Shown here: positions 1 through 8,341 of the stretch, one piece after another
Numbering within the stretch: the first letter of the stretch is position 1
Layout: each line of letters begins with the position of its first letter
NCBI GenBank assembly: GCA_021835185.1
Contig: JAKBQO010000007.1
Coordinates: forward strand, 1 to 25,352
Source of the DNA: Thermoplasmata archaeon
Lineage (GTDB): Archaea > Thermoplasmatota > Thermoplasmata > Thermoplasmatales > Thermoplasmataceae
Length of the DNA stretch: 25,352 bases
Direction: 5' to 3'
Translations under genes and position numbers: made by a program
The notes under the pieces: model-generated
What the model saw: the letters and a program-made list of their open reading frames with translations, nothing else
Database searches by the model: none
Told to the model about the DNA's origin: nothing

Positions 1-617
1 CGGATGTATTTACGGAATGGATGGGATATTCATATGGCAAAAACAACTTTGGAAGAGAATCAAAGGATGAGCTGCTTTCAATCTCTAAGGATATAGAAAC
101 TATAATACATAAAAGGGAAATCGATGAGATAGACATAAACGACGATTCGTGCAATTATTCCTATGCAGGCGGCTTCTATCTTATGGCGAAGAAAAGCGGC
201 TCAAAGCCATCGCTTATGTTTGAAGACACATTTAATCCCAATAAGCCACAGGTACGGACAATGAAAGAGGAAATAGAACGTACTGCTATTGGGAAATTGT
301 TGAATGAAAAATGGATTGAAGCACAGAAAAATTTCGGCTATAGGGGCGCTACAGAAATGCTGAAAAAGATCGAGCATCTATACGGCTGGGGCGCTACTAC
401 CGGAATGGTGAACGACAATATTTTCAATAATATAGCTAATAAATTTGTACTTGACAGGGAAATGAAGGAGTGGTTCAAAAAAGAAAATCCATGGGCCCTT
501 TCAGAAATTACCTCAAGAATGATAGAGGCATATAAGCGGGATATATGGCATGCCAGCGATAGCATGAAGGAACAGCTTGAGGAAGAGTACATGGAAATAG
601 AGGGTGAAAACGAATGA
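1..617 (+). CDS. cobN: CobN/BchH-type metal chelatase large subunit, C-terminal end (5' truncated by window)
   Basis: This is the last 204 or so residues of a cobaltochelatase CobN / magnesium chelatase H-type subunit, the large tetrapyrrole- and metal-binding component of an ATP-dependent chelatase. The frame is already open at base 3 (D-V-F-T-E-W then MGYSYG), and the ATG at 21 is internal, not a start. Family-like features are the W-M-G-Y-S-Y-G stretch, the NPWAL motif and the following helix with RMIEAYKR-x-IW near the end. The stop overlaps the ATG of the ChlI-ChlD fusion (ATGA at 614-617), so the two are very probably one translationally coupled operon. In archaea lacking bacteriochlorophyll this pair is usually linked to cobalamin synthesis; cobalt rather than magnesium is therefore inference. 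Confidence 0.85.
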   Translation, partial: DVFTEWMGYSYGKNNFGRESKDELLSISKDIETIIHKREIDEIDINDDSCNYSYAGGFYLMAKKSGSKPSLMFEDTFNPNKPQVRTMKEEIERTAIGKLLNEKWIEAQKNFGYRGATEMLKKIEHLYGWGATTGMVNDNIFNNIANKFVLDREMKEWFKKENPWALSEITSRMIEAYKRDIWHASDSMKEQLEEEYMEIEGENE

Positions 618-2452
618 GGACATATCCATTTCCTTTTTCTGCCATAGTCGATAACGAAGACATAAAACTCGGGCTTATTGTAAATGCAATAGATAGCAAT
701 ATTGGCGGTTTACTCATAACAGGCCCAAAGGGTATAGCCAAATCAACAATGGTGCGTGCACTGTCATCCATACTTCCGGAAGTTAAGGCGGTCAAGGGAT
801 GCAGGTTCCACTGCGACCCTGATGGCGATCTGTGTGACGAATGCCTGGAAGCCAAGAAAAAAGGAGAACTTAAAACTGAAAATATGAAGATAAGGATAAT
901 AAATCTGCCCAATAGCACCACCCTTGACCGTGTTGTCGGGTCACTTGACATATCCCATGCTATAAAAGGCGAATCTGTTCTCCGTGAAGGTTTGATAGGC
1001 GAAGCAAACAGGGGAATATTGTATATAGATGAGGTAAACCTCCTTGATGATTCTATCGTGGATTCAATACTTGATTCAGCTGCTTCCGGGATAAATATTG
1101 TTGAAAGGGAGGGGGTATCTTACACACACCCTGCCAGATTCATCCTTGTAGGCACAATGAATCCTGAAGAGGGAGAACTCAGGCCACAATTGCTTGACCG
1201 TTTTGGCATCTCTGTTGAAGGAAAAATGCCAGAATCTCCGGAAACACTTCTTGATATAGCTGATCGGGTTGAAGAATTTGACAGTGATAGGGAAAGCTTT
1301 ATAGAAAAGTTCAGGGCTCCGGATCGTGAAATTCAGTTAAAGATAGTTAACGCAAGAAAACTGTTGCCTTATGTGAAGATAAAAAGGGAATACAGGGTTT
1401 TTATAGCAGATTTAGTGATCAAAAATTCCCTGAGCAACAGGGCCATGATAAGCACTGTAAAAACTGCAAAGGCAATAGCTGCATATTATGGAAGAACAGA
1501 AGTCAATGAAGATGATCTGAAGAAGGCACTGCAATTTGCCCTTAACCACAGGATGAAGGAAAAAGGGAAGAGCAGGCCAGATTATAATTTTAATGACCCG
1601 GGCAATAATGGAGATAACACAGATGATAACCAGGAACAGGATTCTGCCAGCAATCAGTCCACTCCCACGGATCAAAAGAATCATGAAGCAGGGAGAAATG
1701 GAGAGGAGAAGCAGCAGAAGCAGAAGGAAAACAGGGAAAGCACAGTCCATAATCTTGAAGTAAATCCCGGCAAAAAAATAGAAACAAAAAAATCAGGGCG
1801 TAGCGGAAGAGCAAAGCAATTCAGGCATAGAGGCAGGAAATCAGGAACCTACATGGATATAAGGCATTCACTTCTGAATACATGGAGTTCGGGCTTCAGA
1901 ATGATAAATGAGAAAACCATTGTTATGAAAGATTCCTACTCAAAAGGCTCAATTCCATTTATAATAGCCATAGACTCGAGCAGGTCAATGAATTTCAGTT
2001 CAAGAATTGAAATCGCCAGAGAATTTTCAGATATGCTGCTCAAAAAATTGTATATTATGAGAAGCAGAGTTGCACTTATAAAATTTGCAGGCGAGCGATC
2101 GGAAGTATTAATGAATTTTTCAAGGAATTTTACGGCGTTGAAAAACATTATCGATAATATTTCCAGTGGCGGAAAGACCCCACTGTACGATGCCCTTGAG
2201 AATATATATAAATTATCTTCGTATGAAAAATTAAAAACGGTATCACTTCTGGTAACGGACGGAAGGGGAAATGTGTTTCCAGGAAATGCAAGGGAAAACC
2301 TGATGGAAATATCTAAGAAAATTAAGCCATTGTCAAGTATGTACATAATCGATAAAAATGACAATAAATTTCTTCCAACATATAACGGTATAATATCATC
2401 ATACGCAGGGGCAAAAATAATAAATAATATAGAAAATATAAAAATAAATTAA
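614..2452 (+). CDS. Magnesium/cobalt chelatase ATPase subunit, ChlI-ChlD fusion (AAA+ and VWA domains)
   Basis: A 612-aa motor subunit of a metal chelatase that combines the I (AAA+) and D (VWA) parts in one chain and drives metal insertion by the CobN-type partner encoded just upstream. Walker A is GPKGIAKST (residues 37-45), Walker B ILYIDE (135-140), sensor-1 region TMNPEEG (181-187), and the LDRFG that follows carries the arginine finger. A Cys cluster (C63, C67, C74, C77) sits just after the Walker A helix. Residues about 325-405 are a polar low-complexity linker rich in N, D, E, Q and K. The C-terminal VWA domain has a complete-looking MIDAS: D454-S-S-R-S458, T522 in GKTPLYDAL and D549 in VTDGRGN. 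It ends with a 4-base overlap against a convergent transporter gene. Confidence 0.9.
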   Translation: MRTYPFPFSAIVDNEDIKLGLIVNAIDSNIGGLLITGPKGIAKSTMVRALSSILPEVKAVKGCRFHCDPDGDLCDECLEAKKKGELKTENMKIRIINLPNSTTLDRVVGSLDISHAIKGESVLREGLIGEANRGILYIDEVNLLDDSIVDSILDSAASGINIVEREGVSYTHPARFILVGTMNPEEGELRPQLLDRFGISVEGKMPESPETLLDIADRVEEFDSDRESFIEKFRAPDREIQLKIVNARKLLPYVKIKREYRVFIADLVIKNSLSNRAMISTVKTAKAIAAYYGRTEVNEDDLKKALQFALNHRMKEKGKSRPDYNFNDPGNNGDNTDDNQEQDSASNQSTPTDQKNHEAGRNGEEKQQKQKENRESTVHNLEVNPGKKIETKKSGRSGRAKQFRHRGRKSGTYMDIRHSLLNTWSSGFRMINEKTIVMKDSYSKGSIPFIIAIDSSRSMNFSSRIEIAREFSDMLLKKLYIMRSRVALIKFAGERSEVLMNFSRNFTALKNIIDNISSGGKTPLYDALENIYKLSSYEKLKTVSLLVTDGRGNVFPGNARENLMEISKKIKPLSSMYIIDKNDNKFLPTYNGIISSYAGAKIINNIENIKIN

Positions 2453-3720
2453 TATTCTATGTACCCGGACGCGGAATCCTCCAGAGACATTTTCTCCGAT
2501 TCTTTGGATTTGTAGATAACTCCAAGGGCAATAAGAATAAAAATCAGGGTAAATACAGGATAAAGTACATAAGACACACTGCCAAGGAGGTCAGATGCGT
2601 ATGGAGCAGGCCCTCCTATGAATGAATTGCCATACTGGTAGCTGGCTGAGTTCCCTGAATACCTTACATTCGTGGGAAAAATTTCTGAAATCATTGCACC
2701 TAAAGGTGAATAGCTGAGACCATGCGCAATTGCAAACAGGGAAAGGAAAACTACAAAATACCCGAAGCCAACCAGGTAGATGGAAGGGAATAAAACAATC
2801 AGTGCAAGTATATTGGCACCGGCTATAATTGCCCTTCTTCCACGTTTATCCGACAACTGCCCGCCTACAAATACAAAAATTACGTCAATGATCCCAAATA
2901 ATGCAGTACCTATCAGCCCATCAAAAACCGATATCTTATTCAGTGATTCGAAGAGAACAGGAAGAAGTGATATTGCAAAGTAGAAAAAGTTGCCTGAGGA
3001 ACCTGCAAGTAGTGTACCTGCAATTATCTTCTTCCAGTGTCTGGTAAACAACTCTTTCTCCGGCGATTTTAGAATCCTGTTCTTCTTTTTTTCCGCTTCG
3101 AATACCGGCGTCTCTTTGACCTTCAGTCTTATAAATACTCCGATAACAACTATAACAAAACTGGCCACAAATGGAATTCTCCACCCGATTGAATACATAA
3201 AAGAATGTGGTGTGTATGCAACAAGTGGCAGGAATATTGCTGTTCCCAGGAGTAAACCTATACCAACTGTTGACTGGACAAAGGAAGAGTAGAATCCTCT
3301 TCTCTTCTTGAATGTTTCAAGTGTAAGAAGCATAGCTCCACCCCATTCGCCACCCAATCCAAATCCTAATACCAATCTTAGAATAACAAGCAATACTATG
3401 GCAAATACACCTATGCTCGCCTCAGAAGGAATCAATCCGGTAAGCCCGGTGGATATTCCTGATATCAACAGTGTTAACAAAAGTATCTTTTTTCTTCCAA
3501 GCCTGTCTCCGAAATGTCCGAATACATATGCACCCACTGGCCTTGTAACAAATCCAAGTGCAAATGTGAGGAGTGTTAGCAGAACTCCTTCGGCCACAGT
3601 CACATGGGGGTAAAATGTATGTGCTATGTATATGGCTCCGGATGAAAAAATAAAAATACCGTACCATTCTATTATTGTGCCAATCATCGATGCTGCGATA
3701 ACATCAGTTTTCTCACTCAT
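2449..3720 (-). CDS. MFS transporter, metabolite:H+ symporter (MHS) type
   Basis: A 423-aa twelve-helix major facilitator transporter. The N-terminus (IGTIIEWYGIFIFSSGA) is typical of the MHS family (ProP, KgtP, ShiA-like), which usually imports organic acids, betaines or shikimate with protons. The cytoplasmic loop 2-3 motif is GDRLGRKK and its repeat in the second half is DKRGRRAI; GFGLGGEWGGAM in helix 5 is also characteristic. The substrate cannot be read from sequence. The gene converges on the chelatase gene with a 4-base overlap. The start is the ATG at 3720; there is no Shine-Dalgarno sequence and a TATA-like element sits about 24 nt upstream, consistent with a leaderless mRNA. Confidence 0.88.
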   Translation of the reverse strand: MSEKTDVIAASMIGTIIEWYGIFIFSSGAIYIAHTFYPHVTVAEGVLLTLLTFALGFVTRPVGAYVFGHFGDRLGRKKILLLTLLISGISTGLTGLIPSEASIGVFAIVLLVILRLVLGFGLGGEWGGAMLLTLETFKKRRGFYSSFVQSTVGIGLLLGTAIFLPLVAYTPHSFMYSIGWRIPFVASFVIVVIGVFIRLKVKETPVFEAEKKKNRILKSPEKELFTRHWKKIIAGTLLAGSSGNFFYFAISLLPVLFESLNKISVFDGLIGTALFGIIDVIFVFVGGQLSDKRGRRAIIAGANILALIVLFPSIYLVGFGYFVVFLSLFAIAHGLSYSPLGAMISEIFPTNVRYSGNSASYQYGNSFIGGPAPYASDLLGSVSYVLYPVFTLIFILIALGVIYKSKESEKMSLEDSASGYIEY

Positions 3721-3739
3721 AAAGGTGGAATATCGTTAA

Positions 3740-3747
3740 GTATATAG
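3740..3747 (-). promoter_or_regulatory. TATA-like box for the MFS transporter
   Basis: CTATATAC on the minus strand lies about 20-27 nt upstream of the ATG at 3720, the spacing expected for an archaeal TATA box that starts transcription at or next to the start codon. No Shine-Dalgarno sequence precedes the ATG. Confidence 0.5.
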
Positions 3748-3843
3748 AATTTAGCATCAAAATACCATAAAATTTATATTACTACACATATATTTCCGTC
3801 ATTTCGTTGATCCCGTGATAGAGATACCGGTTGAAATATATCC

Positions 3844-3899
3844 AGTGGTTAGACATTAAATAAATTGGAATATAATGCTTCCTATTTATTAGTACCACT
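3844..3899. repeat. Long imperfect inverted repeat / hairpin
   Basis: AGTGGT (3844-3849) pairs with ACCACT (3894-3899). After asymmetric internal bulges, AATAAATTGGAA (3859-3870) pairs with TTCCTATTTATT (3879-3890) with one mismatch, leaving an 8-nt loop. It abuts the stop codon of the small minus-strand ORF 3899-4147. It could be a terminator-like structure, a small RNA, or an end of a mobile element; the sequence alone does not decide. Confidence 0.6.
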
Positions 3900-4147
3900 T
3901 ACATTTTTATTCCCTGGATATGACCTATTTTAAATTTCCATATAATTTCTATGGTCACTTTATTTATTTCACCAATGGCAACTGTCAATCCTGATTTCAA
4001 ACTATCTTTGTAACCCTGTGTTGAAGAATTGTGCAGCTGGAGTTTTAACATGAATAAATGGCAATTCCATAGACCCATGTTAGTGTAGTTCATAAAAGCA
4101 ATTATTTGTTTTAATATGCATATTTTTTGAAATTCCTTAATGTTCAT
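3899..4147 (-). CDS. Doubtful 82-codon ORF, no recognised family
   Basis: An open frame of 82 codons running from an ATG at 4147 to a TAA at 3899. The predicted product has no domain I recognise, an irregular mix of hydrophobic and polar residues, and no clear membrane segment. No good ribosome binding site is visible. It may be a non-coding stretch that happens to be open, or a decayed fragment of an inserted element, because a hairpin adjoins its 3' end. I list it because it is the only sizeable ORF in this gap. Confidence 0.2.
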   Translation of the reverse strand: MNIKEFQKICILKQIIAFMNYTNMGLWNCHLFMLKLQLHNSSTQGYKDSLKSGLTVAIGEINKVTIEIIWKFKIGHIQGIKM

Positions 4148-4160
4148 GTTTTCTAATGCT

Positions 4161-4207
4161 AAATATTTATATTGCAGTTTATAATACCTTGCAGAAGTGA
4201 AGGAGGA
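4161..4207 (+). promoter_or_regulatory. Promoter and Shine-Dalgarno site of the rpl7ae operon
   Basis: An AT-rich TATA-like element (AAATATTTATA, 4161-4171) is followed about 30 nt later by AGGAGGA (4201-4207), five bases before the ATG at 4213. This operon therefore seems to be read from a short leader with a strong ribosome binding site, unlike the leaderless genes around it. Confidence 0.6.
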
Positions 4208-4212
4208 TTATC

Positions 4213-4794
4213 ATGGAAAACAGTTATGTAAAGTTTGAAGCTCCCGAATCGTTAGTCAAAGATGCATTGGATTTTGTAGAAAATTCCTACAGATCTGGCA
4301 AGATTAAGAAAGGGACAAATGAAGTAGTTAAGTCTATTGAGAGAGGAGAAGCAAAGGTAGTTGTAATAGCAGAGGATGTTTCACCCCCTGAAGTTGTTTT
4401 TTACATACCGGTCCTTTGTGAGGAAAGGAAAGTCCCGTATACATATGTAAAAAATAAGAGTGACCTTGGACTGAAAGTTGGTATTGCATCTGCAGCATCA
4501 ATAGCAGTGGTTGATTTCGGCAAAAATGAGGATGCATATAAGGAACTTATATCATCAATAGAAAATGCAAAAGCTGGAAAGGAAGAAAAGAAGAAACCTG
4601 CAGCCAAGTCAGAGAAACCAAAAGAGGAAGCAGTTGAAGCTGAGGCTGCAGAAGCACCTGAAGCAGAAAAAGAAGCCAAGAAGGAAGCAAAAAAGGAGCC
4701 AAAGAAAGCAAAAACTTCTGAATCAAAGGAAACAAAGAAAGCCCCTAAAAAGACTACAAAGAAGAAAGAAGATTCAGAAGAAGATAAAGAGTGA
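4213..4794 (+). CDS. rpl7ae: Ribosomal protein L7Ae with long charged C-terminal tail
   Basis: Archaeal L7Ae binds kink-turns in 23S rRNA and, in many archaea, also in C/D and H/ACA guide RNAs and RNase P. Residues 1-118 are the normal domain: the K-turn recognition loop KKGTNEV (32-38), AEDVSPPEVV (53-62) and the segment VPYTYVKNKSDLG. Residues 119-193 are an extra tail of about 75 residues made almost only of Lys, Glu, Ala, Pro, Ser and Thr. Typical archaeal L7Ae is about 120 residues, so the tail is a real addition and is in frame up to the TGA just before rps28e. It is first in the translation operon and has a strong Shine-Dalgarno site. Confidence 0.95.
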   Translation: MENSYVKFEAPESLVKDALDFVENSYRSGKIKKGTNEVVKSIERGEAKVVVIAEDVSPPEVVFYIPVLCEERKVPYTYVKNKSDLGLKVGIASAASIAVVDFGKNEDAYKELISSIENAKAGKEEKKKPAAKSEKPKEEAVEAEAAEAPEAEKEAKKEAKKEPKKAKTSESKETKKAPKKTTKKKEDSEEDKE

Positions 4795-4800
4795 TGCATT

Positions 4801-5010
4801 ATGGCAGACGATGCAACTCCAGCTGAAGTAGTCGAATTGATGGGAAGAACCGGGATGACCGGGGAAGCCACAACAGTAAAAGTAAGGGTACTGGATGGAA
4901 AGGACCAGGGCAGGATAATTGCCCGGAACGTTCTCGGTCCCGTTAAAGTAGGAGATATACTGATGCTCAGGGAAACCGCAAGGGAAGCAAGAAGATTATC
5001 AATAAGGTGA
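4801..5010 (+). CDS. rps28e: Ribosomal protein S28e
   Basis: A 69-aa small-subunit ribosomal protein with the S28e OB-like fold. Recognisable stretches are [19 protein letters not shown] near the N-terminus, [11 protein letters not shown], and the conserved end [13 protein letters not shown]. Length is standard for the family. It begins six bases after the L7Ae stop and its TGA overlaps the first ATG of the L24e gene, so it is part of the same operon. Confidence 0.96.
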   Translation: MADDATPAEVVELMGRTGMTGEATTVKVRVLDGKDQGRIIARNVLGPVKVGDILMLRETAREARRLSIR

Positions 5011-5213
5011 ATGAAATGGAAAATAGAAAATGTATCTTTTGCGGCCATGATATTGAACCCGCATCTGGAATTATTTATATCAGGAAAGATGGAAATATAA
5101 TGAATTTCTGCTCTAAAAAATGCAGGGTTAATATGATCGACCTCAAGAGAGCTGCTAGAAATGTTAAATGGACAAACGAGTACCACCGTATCAAGGAAAT
5201 GAGAAAGGCGTAA
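5007..5213 (+). CDS. rpl24e: Ribosomal protein L24e
   Basis: A 68-aa large-subunit ribosomal zinc protein. The four zinc ligands are C9-x2-C12 and C35-x3-C39 (CIFC and CSKKC), followed by the basic region [10 protein letters not shown]. Two starts are possible: the ATG at 5007, overlapping the rps28e stop by ATGA, and an in-frame ATG at 5016 giving MENRKC. The overlap favours 5007, but the second would fit the family length equally well. Confidence 0.95.
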   Translation: MNEMENRKCIFCGHDIEPASGIIYIRKDGNIMNFCSKKCRVNMIDLKRAARNVKWTNEYHRIKEMRKA

Positions 5214-5217
5214 TAAT

Positions 5218-5637
5218 ATGGAACGAACTTTAGTACTCATAAAGCCAGATGGTGTAAAAAGGCATCTCATTGGGAATATTATAGAAAGATTCGAAAATAA
5301 AGGCTTGAAAATAGTTTCTTTGAAACTGATGAAAGTATCTGATGATAAAGCCCGGCAACATTATAGCGTTCATAGTATGAAACCATTTTTTGAAGGTCTT
5401 GTATCTTATTTAACATCAGGTCCTATAGTAGCTTTAATACTTGAAGGTGATAATGCGATAATTTCGTGCAGAAATCTCGCCGGTGCAACTGATGGTTCTG
5501 CCGCAGCCGCAGGTACCATAAGGGGCGACTTTTCATTGAACATCGAGGAAAATATAGTTCATGCCTCCGATTCTCCAGAATCTTTTAACCACGAATATAA
5601 AATATTCTTTAATGAGAACGAGATAATGGATTATTAG
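5218..5637 (+). CDS. ndk: Nucleoside diphosphate kinase
   Basis: A 139-aa cytoplasmic enzyme that transfers the gamma phosphate of ATP to nucleoside diphosphates through a phosphohistidine. The active-site motif is NIVHASDS with His115; KPDGVKR near the N-terminus, the KPFFEGLVSYLTSGP segment and AGTIRGDF are all characteristic. The usual NP of the ATNP motif is DG here (GATDGSAAAAGT), a mild variation. The gene starts four bases after rpl24e and ends two bases before infB, the usual archaeal arrangement. Confidence 0.95.
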   Translation: MERTLVLIKPDGVKRHLIGNIIERFENKGLKIVSLKLMKVSDDKARQHYSVHSMKPFFEGLVSYLTSGPIVALILEGDNAIISCRNLAGATDGSAAAAGTIRGDFSLNIEENIVHASDSPESFNHEYKIFFNENEIMDY

Positions 5638-5639
5638 GT

Positions 5640-7382
5640 ATGGAAACCACAAAAAAAAATTTAAGGGAACCAATTGTATGTGTGCTTGGCCACGTAGACC
5701 ATGGAAAAACTACTCTCCTTGATGATATCAGGGGGACTACAGTAGCTAAAAAAGAAGCCGGTGGCATAACACAGAAGATTGGTGCAACCGAAATTGATAA
5801 AAACACACTTGAAACAAACATTAAAAATTATTTTAAAAATATACAGGTAACTATTCCTGGATTATTATTTATTGATACTCCCGGGCACGTAGCTTTTGCA
5901 AATATGAGGTCTATGGGCGGGGCACTTGCAGACATAGCTATACTGGTTATCGACGTAAATGAAGGCTTAAAGCCACAGACAATAGAATCCATAGATGTTT
6001 TAAAAAAATATAAAACACCCTTTATAATTGCAGCAAATAAAATTGACATGATACCTTATTTTGTTTCATCAAAAGATACATCATTCAAGGAAACCTTAAG
6101 TAAACAGAGGAAGGAATACGTTGATTTTCTTGATGAAAAGATTTACAAAATTATCAATGACCTTTATGTCAAAGGCATATCATCGGATAGATATGACAGG
6201 ATTACTGATTTCACAAAATCATTCGCTATAGTTCCAATTAGCGCAAAGCTGAATATAGGAGTACCTGATATTCTGATGGTTCTGACAGGGCTCGCACAGA
6301 GATTTCTGGAGGAGCACATACAATTTGAGAGCAAATCAACCCGCGGTTCTGTTATAGAAATTAAAAAGGAAGGATCACTTGGAACGACATTAGATACAAT
6401 ACTGTACCAGGGTGTGCTCCACAAGGGCGATAAAATTGCCTTAAATACAATAGCAGGGCCAGCAGTCACCAAGGTAAAGGCTATTATTGCCACCGGTAAA
6501 AAAGGCATGGTAGAAAAAGAGAGTATAAAATCTGCAGCAGGAATAAGAATACTTATAACGGACAAACTTGATGTGCTTTCCGGTACATCTATCATTGCTA
6601 TTAAGGGCGGTAAAACAGACGCTGCTTTCAATGAATTGATTAATGAATCAAAACCAGATATAAAACTCTCTGAAAACGGAATCACAATAAAGGCAGAGGC
6701 AATCGGTTCACTTGAAGCTATAGCCTATGAAATGGAACAGAACAAAATCAACGTCAGGGAAGCGCAGATAGGGGATATAACTAAAAGAGACATAATCAAC
6801 GTGTCTACATTAAACAACCCGCTGGACCGTGTAATAGTTGGATTCAACGTGAATACTTCCGGGGATGCAAAAGAAGCCATGGAAACAAATAACGCCAAAG
6901 TTATTTCCGGAAATGTTATTTATTCTATGATAGATGACCTTACAAAATGGCTAGAATTCAAGAAGAATGAAATAGAAGAAGAAAAGAAAAATAATAAGCC
7001 AGTACCATCAAAGCTTGTAATCATGCCTGATTATATATTCAGGGCCGCAAAACCTGTAATTGTTGGCATTAAAGTTCTATCCGGGCGTGTTAAGGTTGGT
7101 GATAAACTCATAAATGGCAAGAATAAATATGCAGGTACTATTAAGAGCCTCAGGGATGGAGATGTCAACCATCAATTTGCTGACAAAGGTTCTGAACTAT
7201 CATGTGCAATTGATGGAGTCACTTTAAACAGGCAAATTTTTCCAGACGAAGACCTATATGTTGATGTGCCAGAAAATGTAGTAAAGGAAATGAAAGACCA
7301 GGATATGGATCCTGATGTCAAAACTACAATGGAAGAATTAATAAAAATTAAGAGAAAAGATGAGCAGTTCTGGGGATTTTAA
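5640..7382 (+). CDS. infB: Translation initiation factor aIF2/5B
   Basis: A 580-aa GTPase, the archaeal IF2/eIF5B homologue that promotes subunit joining and initiator tRNA placement. G1 is GHVDHGKT (17-24), G3 DTPGH (79-83), G4 NKID (133-136) and G5 SAK (201-203). The remaining domains II-IV are present and the length matches archaeal members, which lack the long eukaryotic N-terminus. No intein interrupts the G motifs. It is the last gene of the operon that starts at rpl7ae; a T-rich stretch just after the stop may end transcription before the convergent membrane protein gene. Confidence 0.96.
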   Translation: METTKKNLREPIVCVLGHVDHGKTTLLDDIRGTTVAKKEAGGITQKIGATEIDKNTLETNIKNYFKNIQVTIPGLLFIDTPGHVAFANMRSMGGALADIAILVIDVNEGLKPQTIESIDVLKKYKTPFIIAANKIDMIPYFVSSKDTSFKETLSKQRKEYVDFLDEKIYKIINDLYVKGISSDRYDRITDFTKSFAIVPISAKLNIGVPDILMVLTGLAQRFLEEHIQFESKSTRGSVIEIKKEGSLGTTLDTILYQGVLHKGDKIALNTIAGPAVTKVKAIIATGKKGMVEKESIKSAAGIRILITDKLDVLSGTSIIAIKGGKTDAAFNELINESKPDIKLSENGITIKAEAIGSLEAIAYEMEQNKINVREAQIGDITKRDIINVSTLNNPLDRVIVGFNVNTSGDAKEAMETNNAKVISGNVIYSMIDDLTKWLEFKKNEIEEEKKNNKPVPSKLVIMPDYIFRAAKPVIVGIKVLSGRVKVGDKLINGKNKYAGTIKSLRDGDVNHQFADKGSELSCAIDGVTLNRQIFPDEDLYVDVPENVVKEMKDQDMDPDVKTTMEELIKIKRKDEQFWGF

Positions 7383-7416
7383 ATTTGTATTTTGATTAAA
7401 ACTTTTTAAAGGAACA

Positions 7417-8337
7417 TCATGAGAATATAAATGTATAAATTATAAGTACAACAGAAAATATCATCATCAATATCAGAGAGAAAAATGAATCCTGAAATGT
7501 CAATGTTCCTATGAAAGCGATTATTGAAAATAGTATTGTTTCTTTGTATAATGTACTTCCAGTGATCAATCCTATTGAAACATTCTTTCTCTGGTCCTTC
7601 AGTGAAATAGACAGCATTATTATTTCCGGAAGTGAACCAAAAAATCCGAGCAGGAAAAAGGATGATAGGAATGCAGTAATTTTCAAAACTTCAGATATAA
7701 TAAGAGCAGCATCTATCATATTATAGGATGCCAGAACGATAACTATAATCGCAAGGATTCCAAAATATGAAGGGTATGATTCTTCGGCCACAATAACATT
7801 TTTGCTTCCAGGCGATTTTGATTTTTTTATAACATAGAATAAGAATACCGCCAGAGTTATAAATCCTATATAATATGGAACTTTGATAAAATAAAATGAT
7901 AATATGAGGAGTATTATTGCTGTTGCAGTGACAACGTAGGCGTCCAACCTGAATTTTGAAATACCTGATTTATAGTACAGTGGTATGAGGATAAAGAATG
8001 CAAGCAGGGTAATTGCATTTGAACCCTGTATGGTGCCAAAACTAACTGCCCCCTGGTTCTCAACTGCTGCCATCACGGACATTGCAATTTCATCCACGAT
8101 TGCAGCAAATCCTACTATGAATAATCCCACGTATTTTTCAGAGAACGAAAAAGATTTTCCCACACTGTAAGACACATCAAGAAATATATCACCAGCCATA
8201 TATATAGATGCCACAGAAATGGCTATGTCGGGAATGATCAGAAAATTAAATGTTGTGGTTATATGGTACAATCCTATTAACAAATCTATAAACAATAATA
8301 CAAAGGAAAAAGAAATTAAAATTATTTTTTTCTGCAA
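7417..8337 (-). CDS. Sodium/calcium exchanger (CaCA superfamily)-like membrane protein, divergent
   Basis: A 306-aa protein with about ten hydrophobic segments arranged as two inverted halves. The two alpha repeats of cation/Ca2+ exchangers are recognisable: repeat 1 around residues 67-110 (VGLFIVGFAAIVDEIAMSV, then GSN at 105-107) and repeat 2 around 225-265 (GFFGSLPE, then GST at 260-262). In repeat 1 the usual S/T-x-P before the acidic residue is replaced (IVDE), and the GSN of repeat 2 is GST, so ion selectivity may differ from canonical Ca2+ exchangers. It shares a strand with speH upstream (4 nt gap), suggesting one transcript. Confidence 0.7.
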   Translation of the reverse strand: MQKKIILISFSFVLLFIDLLIGLYHITTTFNFLIIPDIAISVASIYMAGDIFLDVSYSVGKSFSFSEKYVGLFIVGFAAIVDEIAMSVMAAVENQGAVSFGTIQGSNAITLLAFFILIPLYYKSGISKFRLDAYVVTATAIILLILSFYFIKVPYYIGFITLAVFLFYVIKKSKSPGSKNVIVAEESYPSYFGILAIIVIVLASYNMIDAALIISEVLKITAFLSSFFLLGFFGSLPEIIMLSISLKDQRKNVSIGLITGSTLYKETILFSIIAFIGTLTFQDSFFSLILMMIFSVVLIIYTFIFS

Positions 8338-8341
8338 TTTA

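Larger units (their letters stand above)
3721..4212. other. 492-bp intergenic region between MFS gene and translation operon
   Basis: This divergent region holds the MFS promoter at its left end, a long imperfect hairpin at 3844-3899, a doubtful 82-codon minus-strand ORF at 3899-4147 and the L7Ae promoter at its right end. I see no tRNA-like T-loop or anticodon arm. It is long for this gene-dense window, so it may contain an RNA gene or the remains of an inserted element. Confidence 0.5.

Noticed and set aside
4401..5270. 289-codon minus-strand ORF, long enough to look like a gene
   Set aside because: It is antisense to rpl7ae, rps28e, rpl24e and ndk, all certain. Its Ser/Phe/Ala-rich composition is the mirror of the Lys/Glu/Ala-rich tail.
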